NCBI GenBank assembly: GCA_020633335.1
Contig: JACKDU010000004.1
Span: 496,001 to 560,000, forward strand
Direction: 5' to 3'
Length of the DNA stretch: 64,000 nucleotides
Origin: Myxococcales bacterium
Lineage (GTDB): Bacteria; Myxococcota_A; Polyangia; Nannocystales; Nannocystaceae
Shown: one piece after another, positions 1 through 8,064 of the stretch
Numbering within the stretch: the first letter of the stretch is position 1
Layout: the number at the start of each line of letters is the position of its first letter
The notes under the pieces: generated by a model
What the model was told of the DNA's origin: nothing
Database searches by the model: none
Seen by the model: only the letters and a program-made list of their open reading frames with translations
Program-made: the position numbers and the translations under genes

Positions 1-1116
1 GGCAGCAGCGGCGGCGAGGCCAGCGGCGGCGAGGCCAGCGGCAGCACCGGCCAGCCGGTCGATCCCGATCCCCTCGCCGAGCTCGATCGCTTCACCGCCG
101 ACGACGCCCGCCACTACCTCGGGACGATCGCGCCGATGATCGTCGGCCGCCTCCTGAGCGAGAGCGAGCACAACCTCATCGACTACTTCAAGGGCCGCGG
201 GATCGCCCCGGTGATCGAGGGCTGGCTCGAGGATCCGGCGTTCCCCGAGACCGTGCGGATGATGTTCCAGGTCAAGCTGAGCGCGAGCGGGATGACCGAC
301 GAGGTCAACTTCGAGCTCCCGGGCAACCTGGCCGCCCACATCGCCCGCGAGAAGCTCCCCTACGCCGAGATCCTCACCGCCGAGTACTGCGTCGACGGCG
401 GCGGCGCCGCGACCCCCTGTGACACCGGCGCGCCCTATGCCGCCGGGGTCCTGACGACCCGCGCATATTTGCTGGCAAACGCCAGCCGCTTCAACCTGCG
501 GCGCGCCCGACGGATGATGTACATCTTCAACTGTCTGGCCTACCCGATGGATCACGTGCTCCAGCCGCCCCTCGAGAAGCTCTCGCTGATCGAGATGTTC
601 CGGGCGATGACGCCCGACGAGCAGACGGTCCCCGAGGCCCAGAACGGCTTCGGCAACGGCTTCGCCTGCTACAGCTGCCACTCGCAGTTCGGCGCCCACG
701 CCCAGCTCTTCGTCAAGTTCGACGAGCAGGGGGTCTACCACCCCGAGGCGACCGGCCTCCAGGATCCCGAGAACGAGCTCGGCCGCTCGCAGAACGGCCT
801 CTTCGTCTCCCACTTCGTCGATCCGGTCGCCGCCGCTCAGGAGCTGAGCCAGGTCTTCGGCGAGCCGGTGGCCGACCTCCGCGACGCCGCCCGGGTCCTC
901 AGCGAGCACCCGACCTTCTACCAGTGCGCCGCCCGCAACACGATCGAGTGGACCTTCGGCCTCTCCGAGGCCCAGGCCTCGAAGACCGACCTCGGCCTCC
1001 TCATCGACCTCCGTGATCGCCTCGCAACCCTCGATCACGAGCCGACCATCGCTGACATCTTCCGGACGACCCTCACCCACCCCGCCGTGATCGACGTCGT
1101 CGTCGGCGGCGGCTGA
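1..1116 (+). CDS. Secreted CxxCH-containing protein, 5' end outside window
   Basis: The reading frame is open from base 1, so the start and any signal peptide lie upstream of the window. The visible N-terminal part is a Gly/Ser/Glu-rich linker (GSSGGEASGG) like those that follow lipoboxes elsewhere in this window, so a lipoprotein is likely. About two thirds along is CYSCH, a CxxCH motif that could bind c-type heme. The product probably works outside the cytoplasm with the DUF1501-type protein that starts 33 bases downstream, because cytochrome-like and DUF1501 proteins are often paired in Planctomycetota and Myxococcota. I cannot name the family with certainty; an internal ATG at 136 would be a wrong start because the frame clearly extends through the linker. 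Confidence 0.75.
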   Translation, partial: GSSGGEASGGEASGSTGQPVDPDPLAELDRFTADDARHYLGTIAPMIVGRLLSESEHNLIDYFKGRGIAPVIEGWLEDPAFPETVRMMFQVKLSASGMTDEVNFELPGNLAAHIAREKLPYAEILTAEYCVDGGGAATPCDTGAPYAAGVLTTRAYLLANASRFNLRRARRMMYIFNCLAYPMDHVLQPPLEKLSLIEMFRAMTPDEQTVPEAQNGFGNGFACYSCHSQFGAHAQLFVKFDEQGVYHPEATGLQDPENELGRSQNGLFVSHFVDPVAAAQELSQVFGEPVADLRDAARVLSEHPTFYQCAARNTIEWTFGLSEAQASKTDLGLLIDLRDRLATLDHEPTIADIFRTTLTHPAVIDVVVGGG

Positions 1117-1149
1117 GCCGTCCATCGCCATCCCCTCCGGAGACCCGCC

Positions 1150-2685
1150 ATGAAGAAGACCCCGCTCATCGAGACGCTCCCGCCGGTCCAGCGCCGCCGC
1201 TTCATGAAGATGCTCGGCCTCGCCCTGGCGGCCCCCGCGGTCCCCCTCGGCGTCCGCCAGGCCGCCCGCGCGCTGGCGGTCGGCGAGGCCCGGGCCGCCG
1301 AGATGGAGGACCAGGAGCCGATCTACTTCATCGAGATCAACCTCCGCGACCAGTGGGACTTCGGCCACGTCTTCGTCGCCCCCGGCCTCGCCACCGAGCA
1401 GAACCTGATCCGCGGGAGCGACGGCCGCAAGTGCGCGATGTACTTCATGCCGGAGGAGCTCCTCCCGCGGGCGAACAACGTCTTCCTGACGCCGCTGGCG
1501 ATCCCCCTCGATCCCCACCTCGACACGATCGCCATGATCGAGACCTGCGAGATCGGCATCGGCCAGATCCACGGGCACGAGGCGTCGAACGCCCTCCGCT
1601 CCCCCGGGCGCTCGCCGGTCGGCGGCCCCGGGCGGATGTCGATGGCCGCCAACGAGCCGGTCCCCTACGCGCCGGGCAACGACGACCACTTCTCGTCGAC
1701 GCCGACGCCGGCCTCGCTCCACAACCACTGGATGCGCCAGCTCGACCCCAACCTCCGCAGCGGGGTGACCTTCAAGGGGATCGGCCGCGACCACACGGCC
1801 TACCACTTCGGCGCCGGCCTCCCGGGGGCCGAGCTCGACCGGATCCAGAGCCGCGACTCGCTCTTCAACGCGTTCCCCGACAAGCTCGAGGACTTCAACG
1901 TCCTGCCGACGCCGCAGCAGGCGAACGCGCTGCTGCAGGTGCTCACCGCCGCCGACAGCCGCTTCCTCGACAAGTACGGCTACATCGAGAGCGTCGACCC
2001 GATCCACCGGACCAACCTCGAGGGCTCGCGCAACCTCCTCTACGTCGGCGAGCCCAAGCTGATCTCGCTGCCGCTCAGCGAGCAGGAGGTCGCCTACTGG
2101 AGCGAGGGGGTCCCCGACCAGGTGACCGCGAAGCCGAAGGCGAACATCTGGGAGCAGTGCGCCTGGGCCTTCAAGCTGATCTCCAACGATCTCGTCCGCA
2201 CCTTCTCGATCGAGTTCGACTACATCGACTGGCACGACGAGCGGCCCGAGGACATCATGGACACGCTCGCCATGCAGACGGTGCTGCCGCTCGCCCGCCT
2301 GATCGAGAGCCTGAAGATCGCCGGGATCTACGATCGCACGCTGATCGCCCTCTACACCCTCGACTCCGGGCGTTCGCCCGCGGCCAACTCGTCGGGGAGC
2401 GAGGGCAAGTGCGGCCTCATGCTCGCCGGCGGGATGATCAAGGGCGGCTACTACGGCGACGTCGGCGTCGACGGCCCCGACGGCAACGGCCACCGCTACT
2501 ACTACCGCTCGCCCGATCCGGCGACCGGCGCCCCGACCCCCAAGGTCACCGACAACTCCAACCGCCTCAGCGGCGCCCACGTGTGGAAGACGGTGATGAA
2601 GGCGCTGAAGATCCCCGACGACGTCGCGGATCAGTTCCCGGATGTCCAGGGGGTCCCGCACCTCCCCTGGATCCTCAAGGCCTAG
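1150..2685 (+). CDS. DUF1501-family exported protein with Tat signal
   Basis: This 511-residue protein begins with a twin-arginine signal (RRRFMK at residues 16-21, then an Ala/Leu-rich hydrophobic stretch and an AxA-like cleavage region), so it should be folded in the cytoplasm and exported by Tat. The body resembles the DUF1501 / sulfatase-like alkaline-phosphatase superfamily proteins common in Planctomycetota and Myxococcota: conserved His/Asp-rich segments such as GHEAS, HNHWMR and DWHDE are visible, and GAHVWKTVMKAL near the C-terminus is typical. The biochemical role of the family is not established. It is preceded by GGAG 9 bases before the ATG and probably co-transcribed with the CxxCH protein upstream. 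Confidence 0.8.
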   Translation: MKKTPLIETLPPVQRRRFMKMLGLALAAPAVPLGVRQAARALAVGEARAAEMEDQEPIYFIEINLRDQWDFGHVFVAPGLATEQNLIRGSDGRKCAMYFMPEELLPRANNVFLTPLAIPLDPHLDTIAMIETCEIGIGQIHGHEASNALRSPGRSPVGGPGRMSMAANEPVPYAPGNDDHFSSTPTPASLHNHWMRQLDPNLRSGVTFKGIGRDHTAYHFGAGLPGAELDRIQSRDSLFNAFPDKLEDFNVLPTPQQANALLQVLTAADSRFLDKYGYIESVDPIHRTNLEGSRNLLYVGEPKLISLPLSEQEVAYWSEGVPDQVTAKPKANIWEQCAWAFKLISNDLVRTFSIEFDYIDWHDERPEDIMDTLAMQTVLPLARLIESLKIAGIYDRTLIALYTLDSGRSPAANSSGSEGKCGLMLAGGMIKGGYYGDVGVDGPDGNGHRYYYRSPDPATGAPTPKVTDNSNRLSGAHVWKTVMKALKIPDDVADQFPDVQGVPHLPWILKA

Positions 2686-2832
2686 CCGGTCGCGCGGGCG
2701 CTCCGGGAGGCGGCCTCGCGGGCGTACATGCGCGCCCGCATGCGTCGGCAGGTCTGCGCGCGGATCTCCGGCGCCGGCGTGGGTGACAGCGGGTCGCCGC
2801 CTGTGCTCTCTTCGTCTCCGGAGACGACGACC

Positions 2833-3894
2833 GTGACCGAGCCGAGCATCCGCATCGACACCATCGAGACCCCCCGCCTTCGCACCCTCGTCCGCCGCGC
2901 CGGCCCCGAGGGCGCGCCGCTCCTCCTCCTGATCCACGGCAACGTCTCGAGCTCCGCGTTCTGGGACGAGCTCCTCATCGGCCTCGGCGATCGCTACCGG
3001 GTGATCGCCCCCGACCTCCGCTCCTTCGGCGGCTCCGAGGCCAAGGGGATCGACGCGACCCGCGGCGTCCGCGACTTCGCCGACGACCTCCACGCGCTCC
3101 TCGAGACGATCGCTCCGGGCGAGAAGGTCCACGTCCTCGGCTGGTCGGTGGGCGGCGGCGTCGCCCTCCAGTACGCGATCGACCACGCCGATCGGGTCGC
3201 CTCGATCATCCTCGAGGACCCGATGTCGCCCTTCGGCTTCGGCGGCACCAAGGACGCCGAGGGCACCCCCTGCTACCCCGACTACGCGGCCTCCGGGGGC
3301 GGGACCGCCAACCCCGAGTTCGTCCGCCTCCTCGGCGAGCGCGACCGCGGGAGCGACAACCCCAACAGCGCCCGCAACGTCGTCAACAACTTCTACTTCA
3401 AGCCGCCCTTCCGCCTCGCGCCCGAGCGCGAGGAGGCGCTCCTCGACGCGATCTTCGAGATGTCGCTCGGCGAGGCCCACTACCCCGGCGACATGACCCC
3501 GAGCGCCAACTGGCCGACCGTCGCCCCCGGGACCCGCGGGATGAACAACGCGATCTCGCCGAAGTACGTCGACCTCTCGGCCTTCGCGGCGATCGAGGCG
3601 AGGCCGCCGGTCCTCTGGATCCGCGGCGCCGACGACCAGATCGTCTCCGACACCTCGCTCTTCGACTTCGGCTTCCTCGGGCTCCTCGGGGCGGTCCCCG
3701 GCTGGCCGGGCGCCGAGGTCTTCCCGCCGCAGCCGATGGTCAGCCAGATGCGGGCGCTCCTCGACCGCTACGCCGCCGCCGGCGGGCGCTACCAGGAGCT
3801 GGTGATCCCCGAGTGCGGGCACTCGCCGCACCTCGAGCACACCGGGCGCTTCCTCGAGGCGGTCGGCTCCTTCCTCGCCGAGGCCGCGGGCTAG
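2833..3894 (+). CDS. Alpha/beta hydrolase
   Basis: A 353-residue alpha/beta hydrolase. The oxyanion strand LLLLIHGNVSS is at about residues 30-40, the nucleophile elbow GWSVGG puts the catalytic serine at residue 105, a candidate acid lies in RGADDQIVSD, and the catalytic histidine in ECGHSPHLE near the C-terminus. An upstream ATG at 2728 stays in frame, but the sequence before GTG 2833 is Arg-rich and looks non-coding; the GTG has GGAG about ten bases ahead and gives the normal N-terminus. No signal peptide is seen, so it is probably cytoplasmic. The substrate cannot be told. A strong hairpin terminator follows. Confidence 0.85.
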   Translation: MTEPSIRIDTIETPRLRTLVRRAGPEGAPLLLLIHGNVSSSAFWDELLIGLGDRYRVIAPDLRSFGGSEAKGIDATRGVRDFADDLHALLETIAPGEKVHVLGWSVGGGVALQYAIDHADRVASIILEDPMSPFGFGGTKDAEGTPCYPDYAASGGGTANPEFVRLLGERDRGSDNPNSARNVVNNFYFKPPFRLAPEREEALLDAIFEMSLGEAHYPGDMTPSANWPTVAPGTRGMNNAISPKYVDLSAFAAIEARPPVLWIRGADDQIVSDTSLFDFGFLGLLGAVPGWPGAEVFPPQPMVSQMRALLDRYAAAGGRYQELVIPECGHSPHLEHTGRFLEAVGSFLAEAAG

Positions 3895-3947
3895 GACCCG
3901 GGAGCGAACGCCGTCCTTCGCAGCTGCAGCATCCAGCCTTCGGGGAC

Positions 3948-4003
3948 ATTGAGGATCCCGGAAAATCGGCCAGCAGCGCCGATTCGAAGGGATCCTCAAT
4001 TTT
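3948..4003 (+). terminator. Intrinsic terminator with nested hairpin
   Basis: ATTGAGGATCCC at 3948-3959 pairs perfectly with GGGATCCTCAAT at 3989-4000, and inside it AATCGGC pairs with GCCGATT. The stem is followed by TTTTG. It ends the hydrolase gene that stops at 3894. The final T residues overlap the palindrome at 4001-4017. Confidence 0.8.
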
Positions 4004-4017
4004 GTGCATCGCACATT
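4001..4017. promoter_or_regulatory. Candidate PhaR operator upstream of secreted hydrolase
   Basis: The sequence TTTGTGCATCGCACATT contains TGTGC-ATC-GCACA, two inverted 5-base arms around a 3-base spacer. It lies 42 bases before the ATG of the lipoprotein hydrolase. A nearly identical palindrome sits at 10079-10093 between the PhaR-type regulator gene and the phasin-like gene. PhaR proteins are known to bind TGC-rich palindromes; that this site binds PhaR is inference from the shared sequence. Confidence 0.5.
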
Positions 4018-4058
4018 ATTGGATGCGCGATGACGCGCACCTGAGGTATCGTCCGGGG

Positions 4059-5576
4059 ATGTCACGCCGCGCCCGCGCCCTCGGATCCCTCCTCGCCCTC
4101 GCCCTCCCCTTCCCCCTCGCCTGCACCACCGGCAGCGGAGGGAGCGAGAGCTCGGCGAGCGCGAGCGGGCTGGCGACTGGCGACTCGAGCACCGGGAGCA
4201 GCGGCGGCGAGGCGAGCAGCGGCGGCGAGGCGAGCAGCAGCGGCGGCGGCGATCCGACGGGGACCAGCGCCAGCAGCGACGCGACGACCTCGAGCGGCGG
4301 TGACACCTCGAGCGGCGGTGAGACCGACACCGGCCCCTCGCTCGACGGCCTCGTCCTCGAGGAGACCTACGACGCCGGGATCCTCAACGGCTGGGTCCGG
4401 GTCGAGCGCTGGCGCGACGAGAACCCGGGCTTCATCCAGGAGGACCGCTTCGACCTCGATCAGCGCGCCCACCAGACCGGCCAGCGCCTGACCTTCTTCG
4501 CCAACGACCCGACCCCGCATAGCGGCGTCTTCCTCCTCCACTACGCGCCGGGCTGGGACTCGGCCGCCCAGCCCGTGCCGATCCTCCTCGCCCACGGCGC
4601 CAACGATCAGGCCGACCGGGCCTGGGCCAACCCCGGCGAGTCCGGCGACTTCGGCTGCGGCCAGAGCCAGTGCCCGAAGGAGGGGCTGATGCAGTCGCTC
4701 GCGGCCCGCGGCTACGCGGTCTTCGCTATTACGCACCCGCACAATCAGGGCGACAACTACTTCTGGTCCGAGCAGATCGGCGACGCGATCTCGATCATCC
4801 GCGATCGCACCGGCGCCGCCGAGGTCGACGTGATCGGGTGGAGCAAGGGGGTGATGTCGACCCGGATGTACGCGTCGAGCCTGACCCGCGATTGGGGCAC
4901 GCCCTACCAGGACGACATCCGCAAGCTCATCCTGATCGGCGGCCCCAACCTCGGCTTCGACTACATCTTCCGCTACGGGACCGCCCACAACGCCGGGATC
5001 TACGCCGACTACGGCGGGACGATCCACGCCCCCGGGCCCCACGACGAGCTCCTCCTCTTCGGGGTCTGGAGCGATCGCTCGGACTACGCGATCTACAAGT
5101 CGGCGAAGGGCGACAACTACCGCGGCCAGCTCCAGATGCTCGCGGCCTGGGACGACGTCTACCCGCTCACCGGGATCGCCAACAACGGCCTGACGACCTG
5201 GCCGGTCGGCGACTCCGAGGCGACCTACTACGGCGAGGGAGACTACACCGGGCTCTTCGCCCGCTCAAAGGGGATCGACTACGCGATCGGCCAGGGCTCG
5301 GTGATCGAGGCGATGGTGCAGGCCGGGATCCCCGCGTCGATCGAGACCTACCTGCTCTGCGGGGACCTCAACCTCGACGATCAGGACGTGCTGATCCCGG
5401 GGATCCCGAACGAGATCGCCGGGCCCAGCGATGGGGTGGTCTTCGTCGACTCGTGCTCGGCGCCCGATGGGATCGGGAAGCTCGCGGAGAGCAAGATCCT
5501 CGCGGACGTCAATCACCTCAAGCTCGGGTGGGAGGCGCAGGCGGTCGAGCAGATCGATGGGTGGTTGAAGGAGTAG
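4059..5576 (+). CDS. Secreted lipoprotein alpha/beta hydrolase (lipase or depolymerase-like)
   Basis: A 505-residue protein with a lipoprotein signal (MSRRARALGSLLALALPF, then PLAC with the acylated cysteine), a long Ser/Gly/Thr linker up to about residue 90, and a catalytic domain. VPILLAHGAND is the oxyanion region and GWSKGVMS carries the nucleophile serine in GxSxG. DGVVFVDSCSA and DVNHLKLGW near the C-terminus can supply the acid and histidine. It is likely anchored in the outer membrane facing out or in the periplasm. The substrate is unknown. A palindrome shared with the PHA locus lies just upstream, so a role in polyester or fatty-acid turnover is possible. In-frame codons before 4059 read through the terminator and are not used. 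Confidence 0.8.
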   Translation: MSRRARALGSLLALALPFPLACTTGSGGSESSASASGLATGDSSTGSSGGEASSGGEASSSGGGDPTGTSASSDATTSSGGDTSSGGETDTGPSLDGLVLEETYDAGILNGWVRVERWRDENPGFIQEDRFDLDQRAHQTGQRLTFFANDPTPHSGVFLLHYAPGWDSAAQPVPILLAHGANDQADRAWANPGESGDFGCGQSQCPKEGLMQSLAARGYAVFAITHPHNQGDNYFWSEQIGDAISIIRDRTGAAEVDVIGWSKGVMSTRMYASSLTRDWGTPYQDDIRKLILIGGPNLGFDYIFRYGTAHNAGIYADYGGTIHAPGPHDELLLFGVWSDRSDYAIYKSAKGDNYRGQLQMLAAWDDVYPLTGIANNGLTTWPVGDSEATYYGEGDYTGLFARSKGIDYAIGQGSVIEAMVQAGIPASIETYLLCGDLNLDDQDVLIPGIPNEIAGPSDGVVFVDSCSAPDGIGKLAESKILADVNHLKLGWEAQAVEQIDGWLKE

Positions 5577-5680
5577 CGGGGGGCGTCGGGCTTCGTCGGG
5601 CTTCGTCGGACCTGGCGAGATCCGCGGGCTGGTAGCCTCCGGAATCCGCGAGGTGGGACGGCGAAGGCCTACTCGCAGGC

Positions 5681-5776
5681 GCGGAGGAGGGGGCTCGACA
5701 CTCAAACAATCCTCGACCGCCCACCGACTTCGTCGGCGTGCGGTCTGCGTGACTCGCGTCGAGCCCCCTCCTCCGC
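5681..5776. repeat. Long hairpin element, copy 1
   Basis: A perfect 19-base terminal stem (5681-5699 with 5758-5776, beginning GCGGAGGAGG) encloses an inner stem GACCGC/GCGGTC and a tip CCGAC-TTC-GTCGG. The inner sequence matches copy 2 at 6223-6320 in reverse orientation. The terminal stems of the copies differ by paired changes, so the fold appears to be maintained. Confidence 0.75.
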
Positions 5777-5987
5777 GTACCGGCGCCGACACCTTCGGGG
5801 GGTGAGAGCCGCTTTCGGGCGCCTTCACGCGGACGTGGCCCGACACCTCGGAGCTCCCCACAGACTTCGAAGGCCCGGGCTCAGCCACCAACTTCGGCTG
5901 AGCAGACCAAGTGTCGCAGTCGCCGTGTCCGCCAAAGGCGACAGGTGAGGCGGGCCACCGGAGTCCGACTCGCTCCGCTCGCGCGCC

Positions 5988-6028
5988 GCCGTGCTCATCC
6001 GTCGCCGAAGGTGACGGATGAGCGCGGC
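5988..6028. repeat. Short hairpin repeat, copy A
   Basis: GCTCATCCGTC at 5993-6003 pairs with GACGGATGAGC at 6013-6023 around the loop GCCGAAGGT; the pairing continues outward through GCCG/CGGC. A near-identical copy begins 95 bases downstream. Confidence 0.7.
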
Positions 6029-6082
6029 CCTCCGCAGTCCGCCCAAAGACCTCCGGAGTCCGCCTCGCTCCTCCCGCGCGCC

Positions 6083-6124
6083 GCCGCGTTCATCCGTCGC
6101 CGAAGGTGGCGGATGAGCGCGGCC
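6083..6124. repeat. Short hairpin repeat, copy B
   Basis: TTCATCCGTC and GGCGGATGAG pair around the same loop GCCGAAGGT as copy A. The two differences from copy A turn Watson-Crick pairs into G-T type pairs, so the stem is kept. Confidence 0.7.
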
Positions 6125-6222
6125 CCACGAAGTCCGATCGAAGCGCCGGCGAGTTCCTCGCGGGTCCGAAGATCAGCGCCCGAACGCGGCTCCTCCACCC
6201 TCGAAGGCGAACGCGACGGTAT

Positions 6223-6320
6223 GCGGAGGCGGGGGGTTCGACGCGAGTCACGCAGACCGCACGCCGACGAAGTCGGCGGGCGGTCGAGGATTGTCTGAGC
6301 GTCGAGCCCCCCGCCTCCGC
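6223..6320. repeat. Long hairpin element, copy 2 (inverted)
   Basis: The terminal arms 6223-6242 and 6301-6320 (GCGGAGGCGGGGGG... and its complement) pair over 20 positions with one G-T type mismatch. The inner GACCGC/GCGGTC stem and GCCGACGAAGTCGGC tip match copy 1 on the opposite strand. Confidence 0.75.
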
Positions 6321-6445
6321 CCCTCGCATCAGCCTTCGAAGTCCCCCCTCGAAACGCCCGAAGGTCACACCACCCCGTCGCCCAGAAAGACCACGAAGGG
6401 AAACAACACCGACCACCGCCCCGCCGTCGAAGCCGCCCGACCCCC

Positions 6446-7588
6446 CTACCCGTCGCCGAGCTCTTCGCTCCGCTCGCCGATCCACCCCGCGACCTGCGGC
6501 CAGATCTGCTTCGGCCCCTTGCTCGAGGTCGAGAGCCCGATATGCCCGACGTTGAAGCGCATCAGCGTCTTGTCGGTCGACGACACCAGCTCGTTCAGGA
6601 TCTCGCTCGACTTCGGCGGCGCGATCGTGTCCTTGTCCGCCACCAAGTTCAGCAGCGGGCACGCGATCGCCGAGAGATCCACCGTCCGACCGCCGACCAC
6701 CATCCGCCCGTTGCAGAAGTTGTTCTCCTGGTAGCAGTCCTTGATGTACTGGCGGTAGACCTCGCCCGGGAAGGGCACGTTGTCGGAGGCCCACTTCTCC
6801 ATCGCCAGGAAGGTCGTCACGAAGGTCGGGTTGTCGATCTGGCGGAAGACCTCGAGCCACTTGGTCATCCGCTGGACCGGCGCCATCATCGAGAACCCCG
6901 ACTCCATCAGGTCGATCGGCGCCGAGCCGTAGGCGTCGACCATCGCGTCGACGTTGAAGAACTCGGGCCGGGTCCACGTGTGGAAGATCCCGCCCTCGTG
7001 GAAGTCGACCGGGGTCGCCTGGGCGACGAAGTTGCGGATCTTCTCGCGGTAGAGCGAGGCGTAGGCCAGGGCCATCGTCCCGCCCATGCAGTAGCCGTAG
7101 AGCGTGAGGTCGTCGGCGCCGCTGGTCCGCAGGGTCCACTTCGCGGCCGAGTCGATGAGCCCGCCGAGGAAGTCGTCCCAGGTCATGTGGTTCTCGACCT
7201 CGCCCGGGGTCCCCCAGTCGATCGCGTAGCAGTCGAAGCCCTGCGCGCGCATGAACTCGATGAGCGAGCGGCCGGGCAGGAAGTCTAGGATGTAGTAGCG
7301 GTTGATCAGCGAGTAGACGAAGAGGATCGGCGTCTTGAAGCGTCGCTGGGTCGGCTCGAAGCGGAGGAGGCGCATCGGCCCCCGGGTGTAGACGACCCGG
7401 TGCGGCGTCGAATTGAGCGGCGGCTCGCCGACTCGCGCGGCCCGGCGGACGATCGGCGCGAGGTAGGGGTAGGGCCCGCCCGCGCGATCGCGGAGGGCGG
7501 CCGCCCAAGCCTGCGAGATCTCGAGGTTGGCGCCGGCGGCGTCGCGGAGGCGGCGACCGGCGGAGGAGGCGACGTCGCGGAGGCTCAC
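6446..7588 (-). CDS. phaC: Poly(3-hydroxyalkanoate) synthase, class III/IV type catalytic subunit
   Basis: PhaC polymerises (R)-3-hydroxyacyl-CoA into PHA on the granule surface. This 380-residue protein has the length of class III/IV synthases and the lipase-like box GYCMGG with the catalytic cysteine at residue 167; the acid is probably Asp320 (VADKD) and the histidine is His349 (VGHIGLS). Other family segments are visible, such as FVYSLINRYYILDF and DWGTPG. The start is a GTG whose first base follows the overlapping stop of the upstream PhaE-like gene (GTGA overlap), so the two should be translationally coupled. It is the last gene of a minus-strand PHA cluster. Confidence 0.93.
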   Translation of the reverse strand: MSLRDVASSAGRRLRDAAGANLEISQAWAAALRDRAGGPYPYLAPIVRRAARVGEPPLNSTPHRVVYTRGPMRLLRFEPTQRRFKTPILFVYSLINRYYILDFLPGRSLIEFMRAQGFDCYAIDWGTPGEVENHMTWDDFLGGLIDSAAKWTLRTSGADDLTLYGYCMGGTMALAYASLYREKIRNFVAQATPVDFHEGGIFHTWTRPEFFNVDAMVDAYGSAPIDLMESGFSMMAPVQRMTKWLEVFRQIDNPTFVTTFLAMEKWASDNVPFPGEVYRQYIKDCYQENNFCNGRMVVGGRTVDLSAIACPLLNLVADKDTIAPPKSSEILNELVSSTDKTLMRFNVGHIGLSTSSKGPKQIWPQVAGWIGERSEELGDG

Positions 7589-8034
7589 GAGGCCACCTCC
7601 TCAGCGGCGTCTGCGGCCGGGCTCGCGTCCGCGGCCATGCTCCGCTTCTCCATGCGGCCGAGGATCTCAAGGGCGAGCTCGAGCTGCGACTGCGTCACCT
7701 CGAGGCGATCGCTCATGACCCGCACCTGGTGGCGGAGCTCGTTGACCTCGGAGACCGAGGGCAGGCGCGCGAGGTGGAGCGCCTCCTCGGCCGCGTCGAT
7801 CATGTTCTTGCGGAGCCTGAAGGACGCCTCGAGGCCGCGGCCGGCGAAGCGGAGGTAGCGCTCGCTGGTCGCCAGGCGCTCGGCGAGGCCGGTCACCGTC
7901 CGCTCCCAGGCGCCGAAGATCTTGCCGGGGGCGCTCTTGGGATCGGTGAGGTAGCCGACGAGGCGGACGAGGCGGGTCAGGAGGTTGGGCGGGGCGTGCT
8001 CGGCGGTCATGGTCAAAGCTGCACTTTGGGACAT
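7585..8034 (-). CDS. Short PhaE-like PHA synthase subunit
   Basis: This 149-residue, largely helical protein overlaps the phaC start by four bases. Position and helical make-up (a coiled-coil-like segment around SVSEVNELRHQVRVMSDRL) suggest it is the non-catalytic partner that class III (PhaE) and class IV (PhaR subunit) synthases need. It is much shorter than typical class III PhaE and nearer the class IV subunit in size. ATG 8034 has GGAG nine bases ahead; the in-frame ATG at 8010 lacks a good ribosome site. The assignment rests mostly on context, so a phasin-like protein is the alternative. Confidence 0.7.
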   Translation of the reverse strand: MSQSAALTMTAEHAPPNLLTRLVRLVGYLTDPKSAPGKIFGAWERTVTGLAERLATSERYLRFAGRGLEASFRLRKNMIDAAEEALHLARLPSVSEVNELRHQVRVMSDRLEVTQSQLELALEILGRMEKRSMAADASPAADAAEEVAS

Positions 8035-8064
8035 AGGTGGACGCTCCAGCGCGCGAGCCCGCGG

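Larger units (their letters stand above)
5577..6445. other. Non-coding gap with hairpin repeats between converging genes
   Basis: This 0.87-kb stretch lies between the 3' ends of the lipoprotein hydrolase and phaC. I see no convincing gene in it. It holds two long hairpin elements in opposite orientation (5681-5776 and 6223-6320), two shorter near-identical hairpins (5988-6028 and 6083-6124), and repeats of AGTCCGNCTCGCTCC. Reading frames crossing it are Arg/Pro/Ser-rich products of GC-rich repeats. Confidence 0.7.
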
